Assembly: GCF_900239975.1 (NCBI RefSeq)
Contig: NZ_LS992154.1
Span: 434,001 to 498,000, forward strand
Reading direction: 5' to 3'
Origin: Chlamydia poikilotherma
Lineage (GTDB): Bacteria; Chlamydiota; Chlamydiia; Chlamydiales; Chlamydiaceae
Length of the DNA: 64,000 nucleotides
The position numbers and the translations under genes are program-made. Of the stretch, positions 34,405 to 44,189 are shown piece after piece; the stretch's first letter is position 1; every line of letters starts with the position of its first letter. The notes under the pieces are model-generated. The model ran no database searches, was not told the origin of the DNA, and saw only the letters and a program-made list of their open reading frames with translations.

Positions 34405-34470
34405 ATTTTTAATAACAATTAATTGTTGTTTTTAATAAATGCTAATAACAATTATTAATGTTTTATTAAA

Positions 34471-35592
34471 TTAAAAAGAAAGATTCATGATTTCTTCAGC
34501 AATAGTATCATGAAATAATCGACCCTGTTTATTTAAGAATAAGAACTCATTATCGAGATCAAACAGTTCTTTAATTAGAGGAATGGACGTGAGAGATTGT
34601 ATTAGTGAAGATGGGAAATCTTTTAATCGCGCTCCTTTGGTAAGACGTAATCTTAAGGCCAGAGCTTCTTTTATACGTTCTTCTTCTGGTAGGGATTCTC
34701 TAGATTCATGAGTGGGAAGATTTTTCCGCACAGCACGTAGATACTCTGAAATTCTTGAGAAATTTTTCGAGCGTATATTATCAGTATATTGTGATGCAGA
34801 AACGCCTAACCCTAAAAAGGGCTTATCTGTCCAGTAGTAGAGGTTATGTTTTGATTCAGCTTGAGATTTTGCATACGAGGCAAGTTCATAGCGAGAAAAT
34901 CCCCGAGAAGATAGAAGTTCTTCAGCTGAGAGACTCATAGCTGCTAATATATCATCATTAGCAATAGAGGGAGCTAGAATACGACGGTGCTTATAAAACG
35001 ATGTATGAGGATCTAAGGTCAGATTATACAGCGAAATATGCGAAATAGGTAGAGTCAGAGCTTGATGGAGATCTGAAAGAAAATCTGACAAAGATTGTGT
35101 GGGGAGACCATAAATAAGGTCTATGGAGATGTTATTAAATTCATGTTCATAGCAACGGTGGACAGCATCTATAGATGCTGCTGCGCAGTGTATTCTTCCT
35201 AAGGCTTTAAGAAGGGGATCATGAAAGGTCTGTGCTCCAACACTAATCCTATTAACTGGAGTTAGAGTAAGATCTCTTAAATACGCTTCCGATAAATCCT
35301 CGGGATTTGCTTCCAAAGTGATTTCCTTAGCATGAGGAGCTAGGACTTTACTTATGTTATGTAAATGATGGGGAGGAATTAATGAAGGTGTTCCTCCACC
35401 AAAAAATACAGTATCGATAAAATATGTGTCTTGAACAGTAGATAGCTTACTCAATCCTTCTTGAAGAATCGCATTGCAGTACAAACTTACAGATTCCGGA
35501 TTGTATGGAATCGTGTAAAAGCTACAGTAGTGGCATTTCTTTGAGCAAAAAGGAAAATGAATGTAAAGGGCTAAGGGTTTTTTACCATTCAT
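34471..35592 (-). CDS. hemW: Radical SAM protein HemW (HemN-like)
   Basis: About 374 aa from ATG 35592 (MNGKKPLALYIHFPFC); an upstream in-frame start would overlap the CT053-type gene further. The radical SAM cluster is CSKKCHYCSF near residue 17. Next come FFGGGTPSLI, EANPEDLSEAYL and GAQTFHDPLLKALGRIH, all HemN/HemW-type. The C-terminal domain is the winged-helix-like HemN_C region. Despite annotation as coproporphyrinogen dehydrogenase, short HemN-like proteins of this length act as heme chaperones. It corresponds to CT052. It overlaps the upstream gene by 11 bp, indicating coupling. Confidence 0.88.
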   Translation of the reverse strand: MNGKKPLALYIHFPFCSKKCHYCSFYTIPYNPESVSLYCNAILQEGLSKLSTVQDTYFIDTVFFGGGTPSLIPPHHLHNISKVLAPHAKEITLEANPEDLSEAYLRDLTLTPVNRISVGAQTFHDPLLKALGRIHCAAASIDAVHRCYEHEFNNISIDLIYGLPTQSLSDFLSDLHQALTLPISHISLYNLTLDPHTSFYKHRRILAPSIANDDILAAMSLSAEELLSSRGFSRYELASYAKSQAESKHNLYYWTDKPFLGLGVSASQYTDNIRSKNFSRISEYLRAVRKNLPTHESRESLPEEERIKEALALRLRLTKGARLKDFPSSLIQSLTSIPLIKELFDLDNEFLFLNKQGRLFHDTIAEEIMNLSF

Positions 35593-36028
35593 TAGCATCG
35601 GGGTCAACAATACCCCCGCGTCTCCAACGATTACGATCACTGAAAGGATCTTCGTCATCATCACTGGAATAATCGATTTCTACAGCTCCTTCTTCGCGAT
35701 CTTCATCGGGAAGTTCGATCTCAACAGTTTCACCTGGATCAATATCGATTTCTGTTTCTGTAGCTTCAACAAACTCCATGTCTGACATGCTTGGTCCATC
35801 AGGATAGACAGTTTTTGCAGGACTACGTCTTGGAGTAACAAACTCCTCAACTTCGCCACTTTCTTTTAGAAGTTGCAGGCGCTCCTTCTCTTCGTGGATT
35901 TTATTTTCTAAAGAACGTATTTCTTCCTTGTGTCTATCGATTTCTTTTTTTGGAACTAAACCCAATTGCATCCACTGGGTTAAGTCACGTAATTCAGATT
36001 CGAGTTTTTTTAGACGTTCACTTTTCAT
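35582..36028 (-). CDS. CT053-type acidic coiled-coil protein
   Basis: A 148-aa protein with a charged helical N-terminal half (ESELRDLTQWMQLGLVPKKE; IRSLENKIHEEKERLQLLK) likely forming a coiled coil. The C-terminal half is very acidic (PDEDREEGAVEIDYSSDDDEDPF) and ends in a short basic/Gly stretch. No signal peptide or membrane segment. It lies between hemW and sucA, the place of CT053 in C. trachomatis, which has been reported as a candidate type III substrate. I see no enzymatic motif. An acidic low-complexity tail is compatible with binding nucleic-acid-associated or basic partners. Confidence 0.75.
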   Translation of the reverse strand: MKSERLKKLESELRDLTQWMQLGLVPKKEIDRHKEEIRSLENKIHEEKERLQLLKESGEVEEFVTPRRSPAKTVYPDGPSMSDMEFVEATETEIDIDPGETVEIELPDEDREEGAVEIDYSSDDDEDPFSDRNRWRRGGIVDPDANEW

Positions 36029-36182
36029 CTAGTGGGCACCATCCTGTATTCTAGAGAGCAGATGTAATGTATCCCTTGCTTTTGTTCAATAATAGAAAAA
36101 AAAGCAAAGATTGTTTTTTTTGAAAAATAAAAATTTGCTATGAAACGAAATTCAGATCGCATCTATCGAGAACAAACATCAT

Positions 36183-38909
36183 ATGGATTCCGAGTTTGCT
36201 GGACAAGTCCATTCTTCGGATATGGACTGGATCGAGGCTATGTTTCAAAGGTTTCTAAATCATGAAACCTTGGATCCTTCATGGAAATATTTTTTTGAAG
36301 GGTACCAATTAGGTCAAGAAGGCGCTAATTCAGCATCTTCTGGAAATGAAGAAGCATACACTACTTTGCAAGAAAAGAAAGCCCAGTTTCTTTGCATGAT
36401 ATACCGTTATTACGGATATCTACAAAGTCAGATTTCTCCTTTATCTCCTGTTAATCCCTCTCCTTTAATTCAAGAAAAGATCAAGAATATAGATCTTAAT
36501 GAAATTGTCCCTTCTTTAGGTCTTCTTCCTCAGCCCAAGGTTCCTGTCCGTGATTTGATTCAGGCATTAAAAAACTTTTATTGCCGAAGTATTTCGGTAG
36601 AAACTCTTACGTGTTCTCCTCAATTACAAGAATATGTATGGAAGCTCATGGAGAGCAAGTCTCCTCAAAGATCTCCAGCCGAGCTTTTGCGCACATATCA
36701 AGATATGTGTAAAGCGACATTCTTTGAGGAGTTTCTACAGATAAAATTTACGGGGCAAAAAAGATTCTCTTTAGAAGGTGCTGAAAGCTTAATTCCTATG
36801 CTTGAACATCTTGTGCACTATGGTGTTGCTCAAGATATCACGAATTACATTCTTGGCATGTCTCATCGTGGACGATTGAATGTCTTAACAAATGTATTAG
36901 GTAAGCCTTACTCTCATGTATTTATGGAGTTTGAGGATAATCCTATAGCTCGAGGTTTAGATGTTGTCGGAGATGTGAAGTATCACAAAGGGTATGTTTC
37001 TAGATCTCATAGCAAAAACGGTGAGGAGGTAACTTTTGTTATGTTGCCAAATCCTAGCCATCTGGAAGCTGTAGACCCCGTTGTTGAAGGTGTTGTTGCT
37101 GCTTTACAGCATCAAGTAGATTCAGGAAAAGAACACTCATGTTTGGCGCTTCTTGTTCATGGAGATGCTGCATTTTCAGGACAGGGAATTGTTTATGAAA
37201 CTTTACAACTAAGTCAGGTTCCAGGGTATTCTACGGGGGGAACTCTCCATATTGTTGTAAACAACCATATAGGATTCACTGCGCAACCTAGAGAATCAAG
37301 ATCGACACCTTACTGTACTGATATTGCTAAGATGTTGGGGATTCCTGTATTTCGTGTGAATGCTGAAGATGTTACTGCTTGCCTGCAGGCTATAGAGTAT
37401 TCTTTAAAAGTACGTGAAGAGTTTAATTGCGATGTTATCATCGACTTTTGTTGTTATCGGAAATATGGTCATAATGAAAGTGACGATCCTTCAATAACAG
37501 CTCCTTTGCTTTATGATGAGATTAAGAAAAAATCGACGATTCGTGAGATTTATAGAAAGTATCTATTAGATAATTATTCTTCAGAAATCTCTGAGGATGA
37601 TCTAAAAAAAATCGAACAAGGCGTTCAAGATATCCTCAGCAAAGAATTTCAAACATTGAAACAGGAAGAAAGTCAAACTTTACCTAAAATAGATTGTCGT
37701 CATTGTGATCGTATGGATCTCGGTGAATTATTAGTAAACGATATCGATGTTTCCTTAAGCAGGGATACGGTATTTCATATAAGTTCTAAATTATGCGGTC
37801 TTCCTGAAAATTTTACACCCCATCCTAAGGTTAAAGCTCTTCTTGATAAGAGAATGAAAATGGCTAATGGGGAAATTGGTTATGATTGGGGAATGGCTGA
37901 AGAGCTCGCTTTTGCCTCTTTGTTAATAGAGAAATTTTCCCTACGTCTTTCGGGACAAGATGCTATTCGTGGAACCTTTAGTCAGAGGCATTTATTGTGG
38001 AGTGACGTGAGATCCGGAGACACCTACACGCCCTTATATCATCTGTCTTCTGATCAAGGATCTGTAGATATCTATAATTCTCCATTATCAGAATATGCTG
38101 TTTTAGGCTTTGAGTACGGTTATGCTCAACAAGCGGAGCGTACCCTTGTTTTATGGGAAGCGCAGTTTGGAGATTTTTCTAATGGAGCGCAGATTATTTT
38201 CGATCAGTATATTTCTTCTGCAATTCAGAAATGGGATTTACATTCTGATCTTGTTGTTCTCTTGCCTCACGGTTATGAGGGCCAAGGTCCAGAACATTCT
38301 TCAGCACGTATAGAAAGGTATTTACAACTAGCTGCAAATTGGAATTTTCAGGTTGTTATCCCTTCAACCCCTGTGCAGTATTTCCGTATACTTCGTGAAC
38401 ACACGAAGAGGGATTTATCCTTGCCTTTGGTGATCTTTACTCCAAAAATGCTTTTGCGCCATCCTGAATGCACAAGCTTTATAGAGGAATTTACTGTTCC
38501 TGGAGGATTTCGTCCTATCCTTGAAGATGTAGAACCTAATTACGATGCTAAGGTTTTAGTGTTGTGCTCTGGAAAGGTATATTACGATTTTAAAGGATAT
38601 GTACCTCAAGAACGTAAGAAAGACTTTGCTTGTTTACGTATTGAGAGTTTGTATCCCTTACATCTGGAAGATCTCCTCTCTTTGATTAGCAAATACTCTA
38701 AAGTTGACCATTATGTATGGCTTCAAGAAGAGCCTCAGAATATGGGAGCTTTTGATTATATATTCATGGCAACTGAAGAGATTTTTCCTAAAAAACTTAC
38801 ATGTATAAGCAGACCAAGAAGTAGTTCCACAGCTACAGGATCTGCACGTCTTAGCCAACAAGAATTTTTAACATTAATGGAAACATTATTTTCTCTAGGT
38901 AATGTATGA
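36183..38909 (+). CDS. sucA: 2-oxoglutarate dehydrogenase E1 component
   Basis: A 908-aa thiamine diphosphate enzyme, normal length. The N-terminal binding segment contains WKYFFEGYQ. GMSHRGRLNVLTNVLGKP is the E1 family motif, and the ThDP site is HGDAAFSGQGIVYETLQLS through NNHIGFTAQP. RHCYRKYGHNESDDPS-like CCYRKYGHNESDDPSITAP and DQGSVDIYNSPLSEYAVLGFEYGYA follow. With SucB and a lipoamide dehydrogenase it makes succinyl-CoA from 2-oxoglutarate in the partial chlamydial TCA cycle. It overlaps sucB by 4 bp. No E3 gene is adjacent. It corresponds to CT054. Confidence 0.97.
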   Translation: MDSEFAGQVHSSDMDWIEAMFQRFLNHETLDPSWKYFFEGYQLGQEGANSASSGNEEAYTTLQEKKAQFLCMIYRYYGYLQSQISPLSPVNPSPLIQEKIKNIDLNEIVPSLGLLPQPKVPVRDLIQALKNFYCRSISVETLTCSPQLQEYVWKLMESKSPQRSPAELLRTYQDMCKATFFEEFLQIKFTGQKRFSLEGAESLIPMLEHLVHYGVAQDITNYILGMSHRGRLNVLTNVLGKPYSHVFMEFEDNPIARGLDVVGDVKYHKGYVSRSHSKNGEEVTFVMLPNPSHLEAVDPVVEGVVAALQHQVDSGKEHSCLALLVHGDAAFSGQGIVYETLQLSQVPGYSTGGTLHIVVNNHIGFTAQPRESRSTPYCTDIAKMLGIPVFRVNAEDVTACLQAIEYSLKVREEFNCDVIIDFCCYRKYGHNESDDPSITAPLLYDEIKKKSTIREIYRKYLLDNYSSEISEDDLKKIEQGVQDILSKEFQTLKQEESQTLPKIDCRHCDRMDLGELLVNDIDVSLSRDTVFHISSKLCGLPENFTPHPKVKALLDKRMKMANGEIGYDWGMAEELAFASLLIEKFSLRLSGQDAIRGTFSQRHLLWSDVRSGDTYTPLYHLSSDQGSVDIYNSPLSEYAVLGFEYGYAQQAERTLVLWEAQFGDFSNGAQIIFDQYISSAIQKWDLHSDLVVLLPHGYEGQGPEHSSARIERYLQLAANWNFQVVIPSTPVQYFRILREHTKRDLSLPLVIFTPKMLLRHPECTSFIEEFTVPGGFRPILEDVEPNYDAKVLVLCSGKVYYDFKGYVPQERKKDFACLRIESLYPLHLEDLLSLISKYSKVDHYVWLQEEPQNMGAFDYIFMATEEIFPKKLTCISRPRSSSTATGSARLSQQEFLTLMETLFSLGNV

Positions 38910-40003
38910 TTACAGAAGTACGCATTCCCAATGTCGCTGAATCCATAAGCGAAGTAACAATAGCTTCTCTTTTGGTGACTTCAGAAAGTCTCGTTCAGGA
39001 GAATCAAGGCATCATGGAGATCGAAAGCGAGAAGGTAAATCAGCTTATCTATGCTCCCACATCTGGAAGGATTGTCTGGTCAGTTGCTGAAGAAGATGTT
39101 GTTGCTGTTGGAGGGATCGTTGCTAGAATCTATGATGCTAACGAAGCTGTTCCTGATAGCTCTATAGAGGAAATGCCTGCTACTGAACTTGTAGATGCAG
39201 AGATTATCTGTTTCCCAAGATCTAAAGCTCACGAACCTCCTGCAGAGGGTAAAAATTTTGTCCCTTTACGTGATAAAATTCAAAATACATCCCCATCTTT
39301 AGGATCTAAAAATGAAGTTCGTGAGCGTATGTCCTCAATACGTAAAACGATTTCTCGTCGTTTAGTTTCTGCTCTTCATGAATCGGCAATGTTAACAACA
39401 TTTAATGAGATTCATATGACTCCTCTTATGAAACTTCGTAAGGAGAAACAAGAGATCTTTTCTTCTCGTTATAATGTGAAATTAGGCTTGATGTCTTTCT
39501 TCATAAAAGCAGTTATTGAAGGGTTGAAAGCTTATCCTCGTGTGAATGCATATATTGATCAGGATGAAATTGTCTACCGTCAATATTATGATATTTCTAT
39601 TGCTGTAGGAACAGATCGTGGTCTTGTTGTTCCTGTGATTCGTGATTGTGATAAGCTCTCGAGTGGGGACATTGAAGTAAAACTTGCAGATCTAGCAAGT
39701 AGAGCTCGTGATGGTCTGATTTCTGTTCCAGAACTTGAGGGAGGAAGCTTCACTATTACTAATGGTGGTGTTTACGGTTCTTTACTTTCTACGCCTATTA
39801 TTAATCCGCCTCAAGTGGGGATATTAGGCATGCATAAAATAGAGAAACGTCCTGTAGTTATCGACAATACCATAGCTATTGCCGATATGATGTATGTTGC
39901 TTTTAGCTATGATCATCGTATTATTGATGGGAAAGAAGCCGTAGGCTTTCTTATCAAAATTAAAGATGCCATAGAACAACCCGAAAATCTGCTTGATCTG
40001 TAG
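38906..40003 (+). CDS. sucB: Dihydrolipoamide succinyltransferase E2 component
   Basis: A 365-aa E2 protein. Residues 1-77 form a lipoyl domain with the lipoylated lysine in IMEIESEKVNQLIY. A peripheral subunit-binding region is short or degenerate between residues 80 and 130 (KAHEPPAEGKNF), which is smaller than in E. coli SucB. The catalytic acyltransferase domain spans residues 135-365 and ends with SYDHRIIDGKEAVGFL, containing the His and Asp of the HxxxDG motif. It transfers the succinyl group to CoA. It is coupled to sucA by a 4-bp overlap. It corresponds to CT055. Confidence 0.94.
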   Translation: MITEVRIPNVAESISEVTIASLLVTSESLVQENQGIMEIESEKVNQLIYAPTSGRIVWSVAEEDVVAVGGIVARIYDANEAVPDSSIEEMPATELVDAEIICFPRSKAHEPPAEGKNFVPLRDKIQNTSPSLGSKNEVRERMSSIRKTISRRLVSALHESAMLTTFNEIHMTPLMKLRKEKQEIFSSRYNVKLGLMSFFIKAVIEGLKAYPRVNAYIDQDEIVYRQYYDISIAVGTDRGLVVPVIRDCDKLSSGDIEVKLADLASRARDGLISVPELEGGSFTITNGGVYGSLLSTPIINPPQVGILGMHKIEKRPVVIDNTIAIADMMYVAFSYDHRIIDGKEAVGFLIKIKDAIEQPENLLDL

Positions 40004-40008
40004 GTTTG

Positions 40009-40749
40009 TTATCTAGGAAGAAGAAGAACAGCCGTAATGTTATTCTTTTTTATTGGTGTATCTATCACATTAGGCTCCGGATAATAGTTGCGATAACGAG
40101 AAGAGAAGAAAATCTCGTGCTCAGTATATGTACACCTTTCGGAGATTGTTATTTTAGAACTAGAAATCCCCTGATCTAATAACTGTTTTCTGGCTATAGC
40201 TCGGAAATCCATATGATTTTCTTTCGGCATAAAAGTAAAGAAGCTTGGAGGAAAAAGTTCTCTATAATCAGGGTAAATAGCGTAATCAGGTCCTAAAGAA
40301 GGACCGATAACGACAATTAAATCTTGAGGACGTGAGTTATAAACACGTTTTAATGTGGCTATTGTTACAGCATAAATATTCCCCACGAGCCCTCGCCATC
40401 CTGAATGGACATTGGCGACAACATGCTTTTCTGGATCATAAAAGATAGCTGGTTGACAATCCGAATGACGGATATGTAAAGAAATCAGGGGATCTTGGGT
40501 ATACAATCCATCTGCGGGGCATCCTGCAGGGGTCGTATACGTAGCATGGCGTAAGCTTGTACCGTGTACCTGATGAAGGTCGCAGAAACGTTCGGCACCT
40601 AGGTTTTTGCGGATCTGTTCGTTTTTAGGAACATAGACGTAGCCTTCCGCATCTTTTTGTTTGGGGAATAATCCATGACCTAGGGGTAGATCAGAAAGTT
40701 CTGGAAAGGTCAGTTTAATTAGATTATTTTCAGAATTCGATTGCGTCAT
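40009..40749 (-). CDS. Laccase-domain purine nucleosidase-type protein (YfiH/PgeF family)
   Basis: A 246-aa cytosolic protein of the DUF152/YfiH family. The metal-site histidine and cysteine motifs are HQVHGTSL near residue 60, HSDCQPAIFYD near 94 and HSGWRGLVGNIYA near 113. Family members act on nucleosides (phosphorylase or deaminase activity) or edit peptidoglycan precursors (PgeF); older 'laccase' labels refer to the copper-like site. Which role applies here is open. It corresponds to CT056. It lies 14 bp after ispG on the same strand and converges with sucB. Confidence 0.85.
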   Translation of the reverse strand: MTQSNSENNLIKLTFPELSDLPLGHGLFPKQKDAEGYVYVPKNEQIRKNLGAERFCDLHQVHGTSLRHATYTTPAGCPADGLYTQDPLISLHIRHSDCQPAIFYDPEKHVVANVHSGWRGLVGNIYAVTIATLKRVYNSRPQDLIVVIGPSLGPDYAIYPDYRELFPPSFFTFMPKENHMDFRAIARKQLLDQGISSSKITISERCTYTEHEIFFSSRYRNYYPEPNVIDTPIKKNNITAVLLLPR

Positions 40750-40763
40750 AGTTAAAAAACCTA

Positions 40764-42584
40764 TTATTCAGGATCTTTCCATACACCATGTTCTTGTAAA
40801 AGATGGACAAGCTCTTCTTCAGCATCTTCCATAGGAATATGCGCTTTCACGCATGTGTGTTTTACATAGAGGTCGATCATCCCTGTTTTAGATCCTACAA
40901 ATCCAAAATCGGCATCCGCCATTTCTCCAGGTCCATTAACAATACATCCCATAACAGCAATTTTTAATCCTACAAGATGTTTTGTTCTCTCTTGAATACG
41001 TTTTGTCACTTCAGGAAGATCGAAGAGCGTTCTTCCGCATCCAGGACAAGAGATGTATTCTGTTTTTACTAAGCGTACGCCGGCACTTTGTAAAGTGCCA
41101 AAGGCTATTTCTCGAATAGCGGGTAGAGGGATGTTAGGAAGATCCAAAATTACAGCTTCCCCTAAGCCATCGAGAAGAAGGGCTCCGAATTCTGTAGCTA
41201 TAGATACAGCGGCTTCACACTCGTCATCAAGATCTTTTGAAAATACTAATTTCACAGGTTGCCCTTCACACTGTTTCTTTTCGAAGAATTCTCTTGTACT
41301 GTGAATAAACGGAGTTGTAGCGTGACAGTGAACGAAGGGAGCGCTTAATACCTGCTCGCTATTCCAGATTTCTTCGTTATAAGCATAAAGACAAGGGACT
41401 TCATGATGATGAAAAACCAACATGTGTTCTTTTAATTTTTCGACAAGAGAGGTTCCTATAAAACTTTTCGGAACAACTATTCCATCAGGGGTTGTGAAGT
41501 CTTTTTTCCCGTTTACAGGATTAACACCGAGTTGCTCAAGTAGCTTGTCAATAGGATTATTTAGAAGATGTTCTTCTGTAAGTTTAATGAATACACCATA
41601 AACAGAACCCCATGGGGTTGTTTTTGTGATTTTCTTAGAAGCATTGACGAAGCTTTCTGAGTTTTCTAAAGCGAAAGGGTTTTCCTTTTTAGGAAGATTA
41701 AGATACATCGTAGTATGCTTTAGCAAACTTTCGCAGACAGGAATTTCTGTAGTAGGACAGCCGGTCAATGAGCAGCGAATAGTATCTCCTAAACCTTCTG
41801 TTAGGAGAGTGCCAATACCCACTGCAGACTTGATAATCCCATCCATACCCATCCCTGCTTCGGTAACGCCTAGGTGTAGGGGATAATGCCAGCCACGAGC
41901 ATCAAGATCTTTTGCTAGTTGACGATAAGCAGCAACCATGACTTTTGGATTGCTAGATTTCATAGAGAAAACAACATCGCGATAGCCAAGTTTTTCACAC
42001 ACCTCGATATATTCAAGAGCAGAAACCACCATACCTTCTATAGTGTCTCCATAACGTTGCATAACACGTTCAGAAAGGGAACCATGATTCACCCCAATTC
42101 TCATGGCTTTGCCTAAGCGTTTACACTTTTCTACAAGAGGAGTGAATTTCTCTTCCAATCGAAGAAGGCTATCGGCATAGTTTTTATCTGTGTATGTTTT
42201 TCCAGTGAACATATTGCGTTTGTCAACGAAATTTCCTGGATTAATACGTACTTTATCTACGAAATCAGCAACATGCATAGCTGCTTGAGGAAAGAAATGA
42301 ATATCTGCTACAAGAGGAATATCAATCCCCATAGCAAGTAAACGTTCTTTGATATGTTCACACGCCTGAGCTTCTTTGATTCCTTGTACAGTCACGCGAG
42401 CGATTTCACATTTGGCTTCTACTAAAGCACAGATTTGTGCAACTGTAGCGTCAACATCTGCAGTCGGTGTTGTTGTCATAGATTGTGTCTTTATCGAATG
42501 CTCACTGCCCACATAAAGATTCCCAATTTTAACTGAGTGCGTATAACGTCTAGTAGCTTGTTTTTTAGAGGGCGAAATAACCAT
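40764..42584 (-). CDS. ispG: 4-hydroxy-3-methylbut-2-enyl diphosphate synthase, long form
   Basis: A 606-aa enzyme of the MEP isoprenoid pathway that makes HMBPP from the cyclic diphosphate. [18 protein letters not shown] and [11 protein letters not shown] mark the TIM barrel. The [4Fe-4S] domain has [14 protein letters not shown] and [17 protein letters not shown]. The chain is about 230 residues longer than E. coli IspG because a middle domain is inserted at residues 300-520. This three-domain form is the type found in plants and chlamydiae. It corresponds to CT057 (gcpE). The end of the window carries dxr from the same pathway. Confidence 0.95.
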   Translation of the reverse strand: MVISPSKKQATRRYTHSVKIGNLYVGSEHSIKTQSMTTTPTADVDATVAQICALVEAKCEIARVTVQGIKEAQACEHIKERLLAMGIDIPLVADIHFFPQAAMHVADFVDKVRINPGNFVDKRNMFTGKTYTDKNYADSLLRLEEKFTPLVEKCKRLGKAMRIGVNHGSLSERVMQRYGDTIEGMVVSALEYIEVCEKLGYRDVVFSMKSSNPKVMVAAYRQLAKDLDARGWHYPLHLGVTEAGMGMDGIIKSAVGIGTLLTEGLGDTIRCSLTGCPTTEIPVCESLLKHTTMYLNLPKKENPFALENSESFVNASKKITKTTPWGSVYGVFIKLTEEHLLNNPIDKLLEQLGVNPVNGKKDFTTPDGIVVPKSFIGTSLVEKLKEHMLVFHHHEVPCLYAYNEEIWNSEQVLSAPFVHCHATTPFIHSTREFFEKKQCEGQPVKLVFSKDLDDECEAAVSIATEFGALLLDGLGEAVILDLPNIPLPAIREIAFGTLQSAGVRLVKTEYISCPGCGRTLFDLPEVTKRIQERTKHLVGLKIAVMGCIVNGPGEMADADFGFVGSKTGMIDLYVKHTCVKAHIPMEDAEEELVHLLQEHGVWKDPE

Positions 42585-42903
42585 AAAGACCTAAAATAAT
42601 TTTTATTGTGGGCGTAAAGATTTATTAAGAGAGCAAAACAGCTCTGGAGTAAAAACGACAATAAATTTAACCCATTTAAGGGTATTCATCAAAAAGAAAA
42701 GAAGAGATTCAGTAAAGGAAAATCTTGGTTCCAATAAAGACATTAGATTTGAAATAAAATTTCTATTTTTAAAATTTTAATTTCAAATGAAATGTATACA
42801 ACTTATTCTTATGAATTAAGAATGGTCAAGGTTTAGTAATAGACCATTCTTCAGTAGCGTAGAGTGAAGATTCGCGATAGAAATTTTTAAGAAAAGTTTT
42901 TCT
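42585..42903. other. Intergenic region with a terminator hairpin
   Basis: This 319-bp gap holds AAGAATGGTC (42818-42827) and GACCATTCTT (42842-42851), a perfect 10-bp stem about 52 bp after the stop of the minus-strand gene at 42904. The downstream tail on the minus strand is A/T-rich but not a pure T-run. The remainder presumably contains the ispG promoter. No gene is visible. Confidence 0.6.
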
Positions 42904-44085
42904 TTAATCATCATCGTCGAAATCATCGATTTTTCCATAGACTATAGGTTTGTCTTGGCGCAGGGGATTACTTCCTATACCGTACAGACAAACAGTTAGA
43001 TCGCTATTTTTATCATTGGCTATTTCAGATAAGGCTAAAGATAACGCTACTAACACCCTACTTTCGAATTGTACATCAAGCGGTGCGAATGTGTTGATAT
43101 AGAATTCATTGTTGTGATCTTTTGGGAACATGATATCGTGTCCATAAATCCCAATATCGTGTACTCCATCTGAAATTAAGGATTTAAAGAGGTCGATAAA
43201 CATCTTTTTTTGATCTTCGAGGCTTCCTTTCCCGTAAAGAGGATGTCGTTTATCACCAGGTCGTTCATTAGCTGTTTTCGGATAATGTCCAAAGGGATTC
43301 CAGATGTTAATGAGGTGCTTGGGGTTATCATTTTGGTGGGAGGAGTATCTAGAATTTATCCATTCCGTGCGTCTCCATTGCCCAGGAGTTTTAGGTGTTT
43401 GGGAAAATGCTGTTAAGTTTGTATTCCAATTGTGATCTCCAGCTTCGAATCTAAACATGTCTAGAGCGCTATTGTGAATAGTATTAGGATGTGCAAGATC
43501 TGCTTCAGGTGGTATGAAACAAACCCGAGATATCTCTGTACCGTCAGCTACAAGCGGAGAAAAGAATGTTGGAATTTTAAAAGTTGCCAACCTAACGTTA
43601 GAGTTGCTTTTTGTTGTGAATACATTGATATCTTCTACGCCAGGAGCTTGCATGTCTTTGGGTAGAGAAAAACTTTCCTTAAAGTTTGTTTTCAAAGTCT
43701 CAGCAAGATCATTAGAAATAAAATCATAGCTTCTGCTTTTTTCAAAAGCACCCCGGATTCTTTTTCTAATACTTCCCTTAGTGCTATTAGGTAAAAGTCC
43801 TAGAGATGTTCCTAATAAAATTGTTCCCAGAGTAATTCCTACGGCCGCAGCAACTGCTAGGCCTGGGACTCCAAGTGCTCCTAAAGTAACTCCACAAGCA
43901 ATTCCGGCAACTAGAGCAATTCCTCCTAAGATCGCAAGAACCTTCTGAGTAGTCTCTCTGGTGCGTGGATTATATAAAACTCTATTCAGATATCCTTTTA
44001 AAGAAGGACTCTGCTTAGGAATTAAATTAAATATTTGATGTGGTGGTAGCGGATTATTATCCGATGAAATTTTTTTTGGCGACAT
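42904..44085 (-). CDS. Inc-like protein, remote member of the macro-fold family (CT058-type locus)
   Basis: A 393-aa protein. The hydrophobic region at residues 45-98 (VLAILGGIALVAGIACGVTLG / VAAAVGITLGTILLGTSLG) is the Inc bilobed type. The C-terminal 230 residues share only the outline of the neighbours: RRTEWINSRY, then LINIWNPFGHYP, then a helix MFIDLFKSLISDG, strand IGIYGHDIMFP, helix VLVALSLALSEIA and final strand LTVCLYG. There is no GDIT or VNAAN motif. It ends DDFDDDD. By position beside ispG it is the likely CT058 counterpart. The relation to the macro fold is inference from motif order; function unknown. Confidence 0.6.
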   Translation of the reverse strand: MSPKKISSDNNPLPPHQIFNLIPKQSPSLKGYLNRVLYNPRTRETTQKVLAILGGIALVAGIACGVTLGALGVPGLAVAAAVGITLGTILLGTSLGLLPNSTKGSIRKRIRGAFEKSRSYDFISNDLAETLKTNFKESFSLPKDMQAPGVEDINVFTTKSNSNVRLATFKIPTFFSPLVADGTEISRVCFIPPEADLAHPNTIHNSALDMFRFEAGDHNWNTNLTAFSQTPKTPGQWRRTEWINSRYSSHQNDNPKHLINIWNPFGHYPKTANERPGDKRHPLYGKGSLEDQKKMFIDLFKSLISDGVHDIGIYGHDIMFPKDHNNEFYINTFAPLDVQFESRVLVALSLALSEIANDKNSDLTVCLYGIGSNPLRQDKPIVYGKIDDFDDDD

Positions 44086-44189
44086 AATTAAAATTATAAA
44101 TAATATTAAAAATAAAGTAATTTACTTTTGATAATTTTTATTTAATAAATTTATTTTATGTTCAAAATTAGTTGTTTATAATTTCTATT

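Noticed and set aside
34471..35592. Annotation as coproporphyrinogen III dehydrogenase (HemN).
   Set aside because: The length of about 374 aa and the CSKKCHYC cluster without the extra Cys of true HemN fit HemW better.
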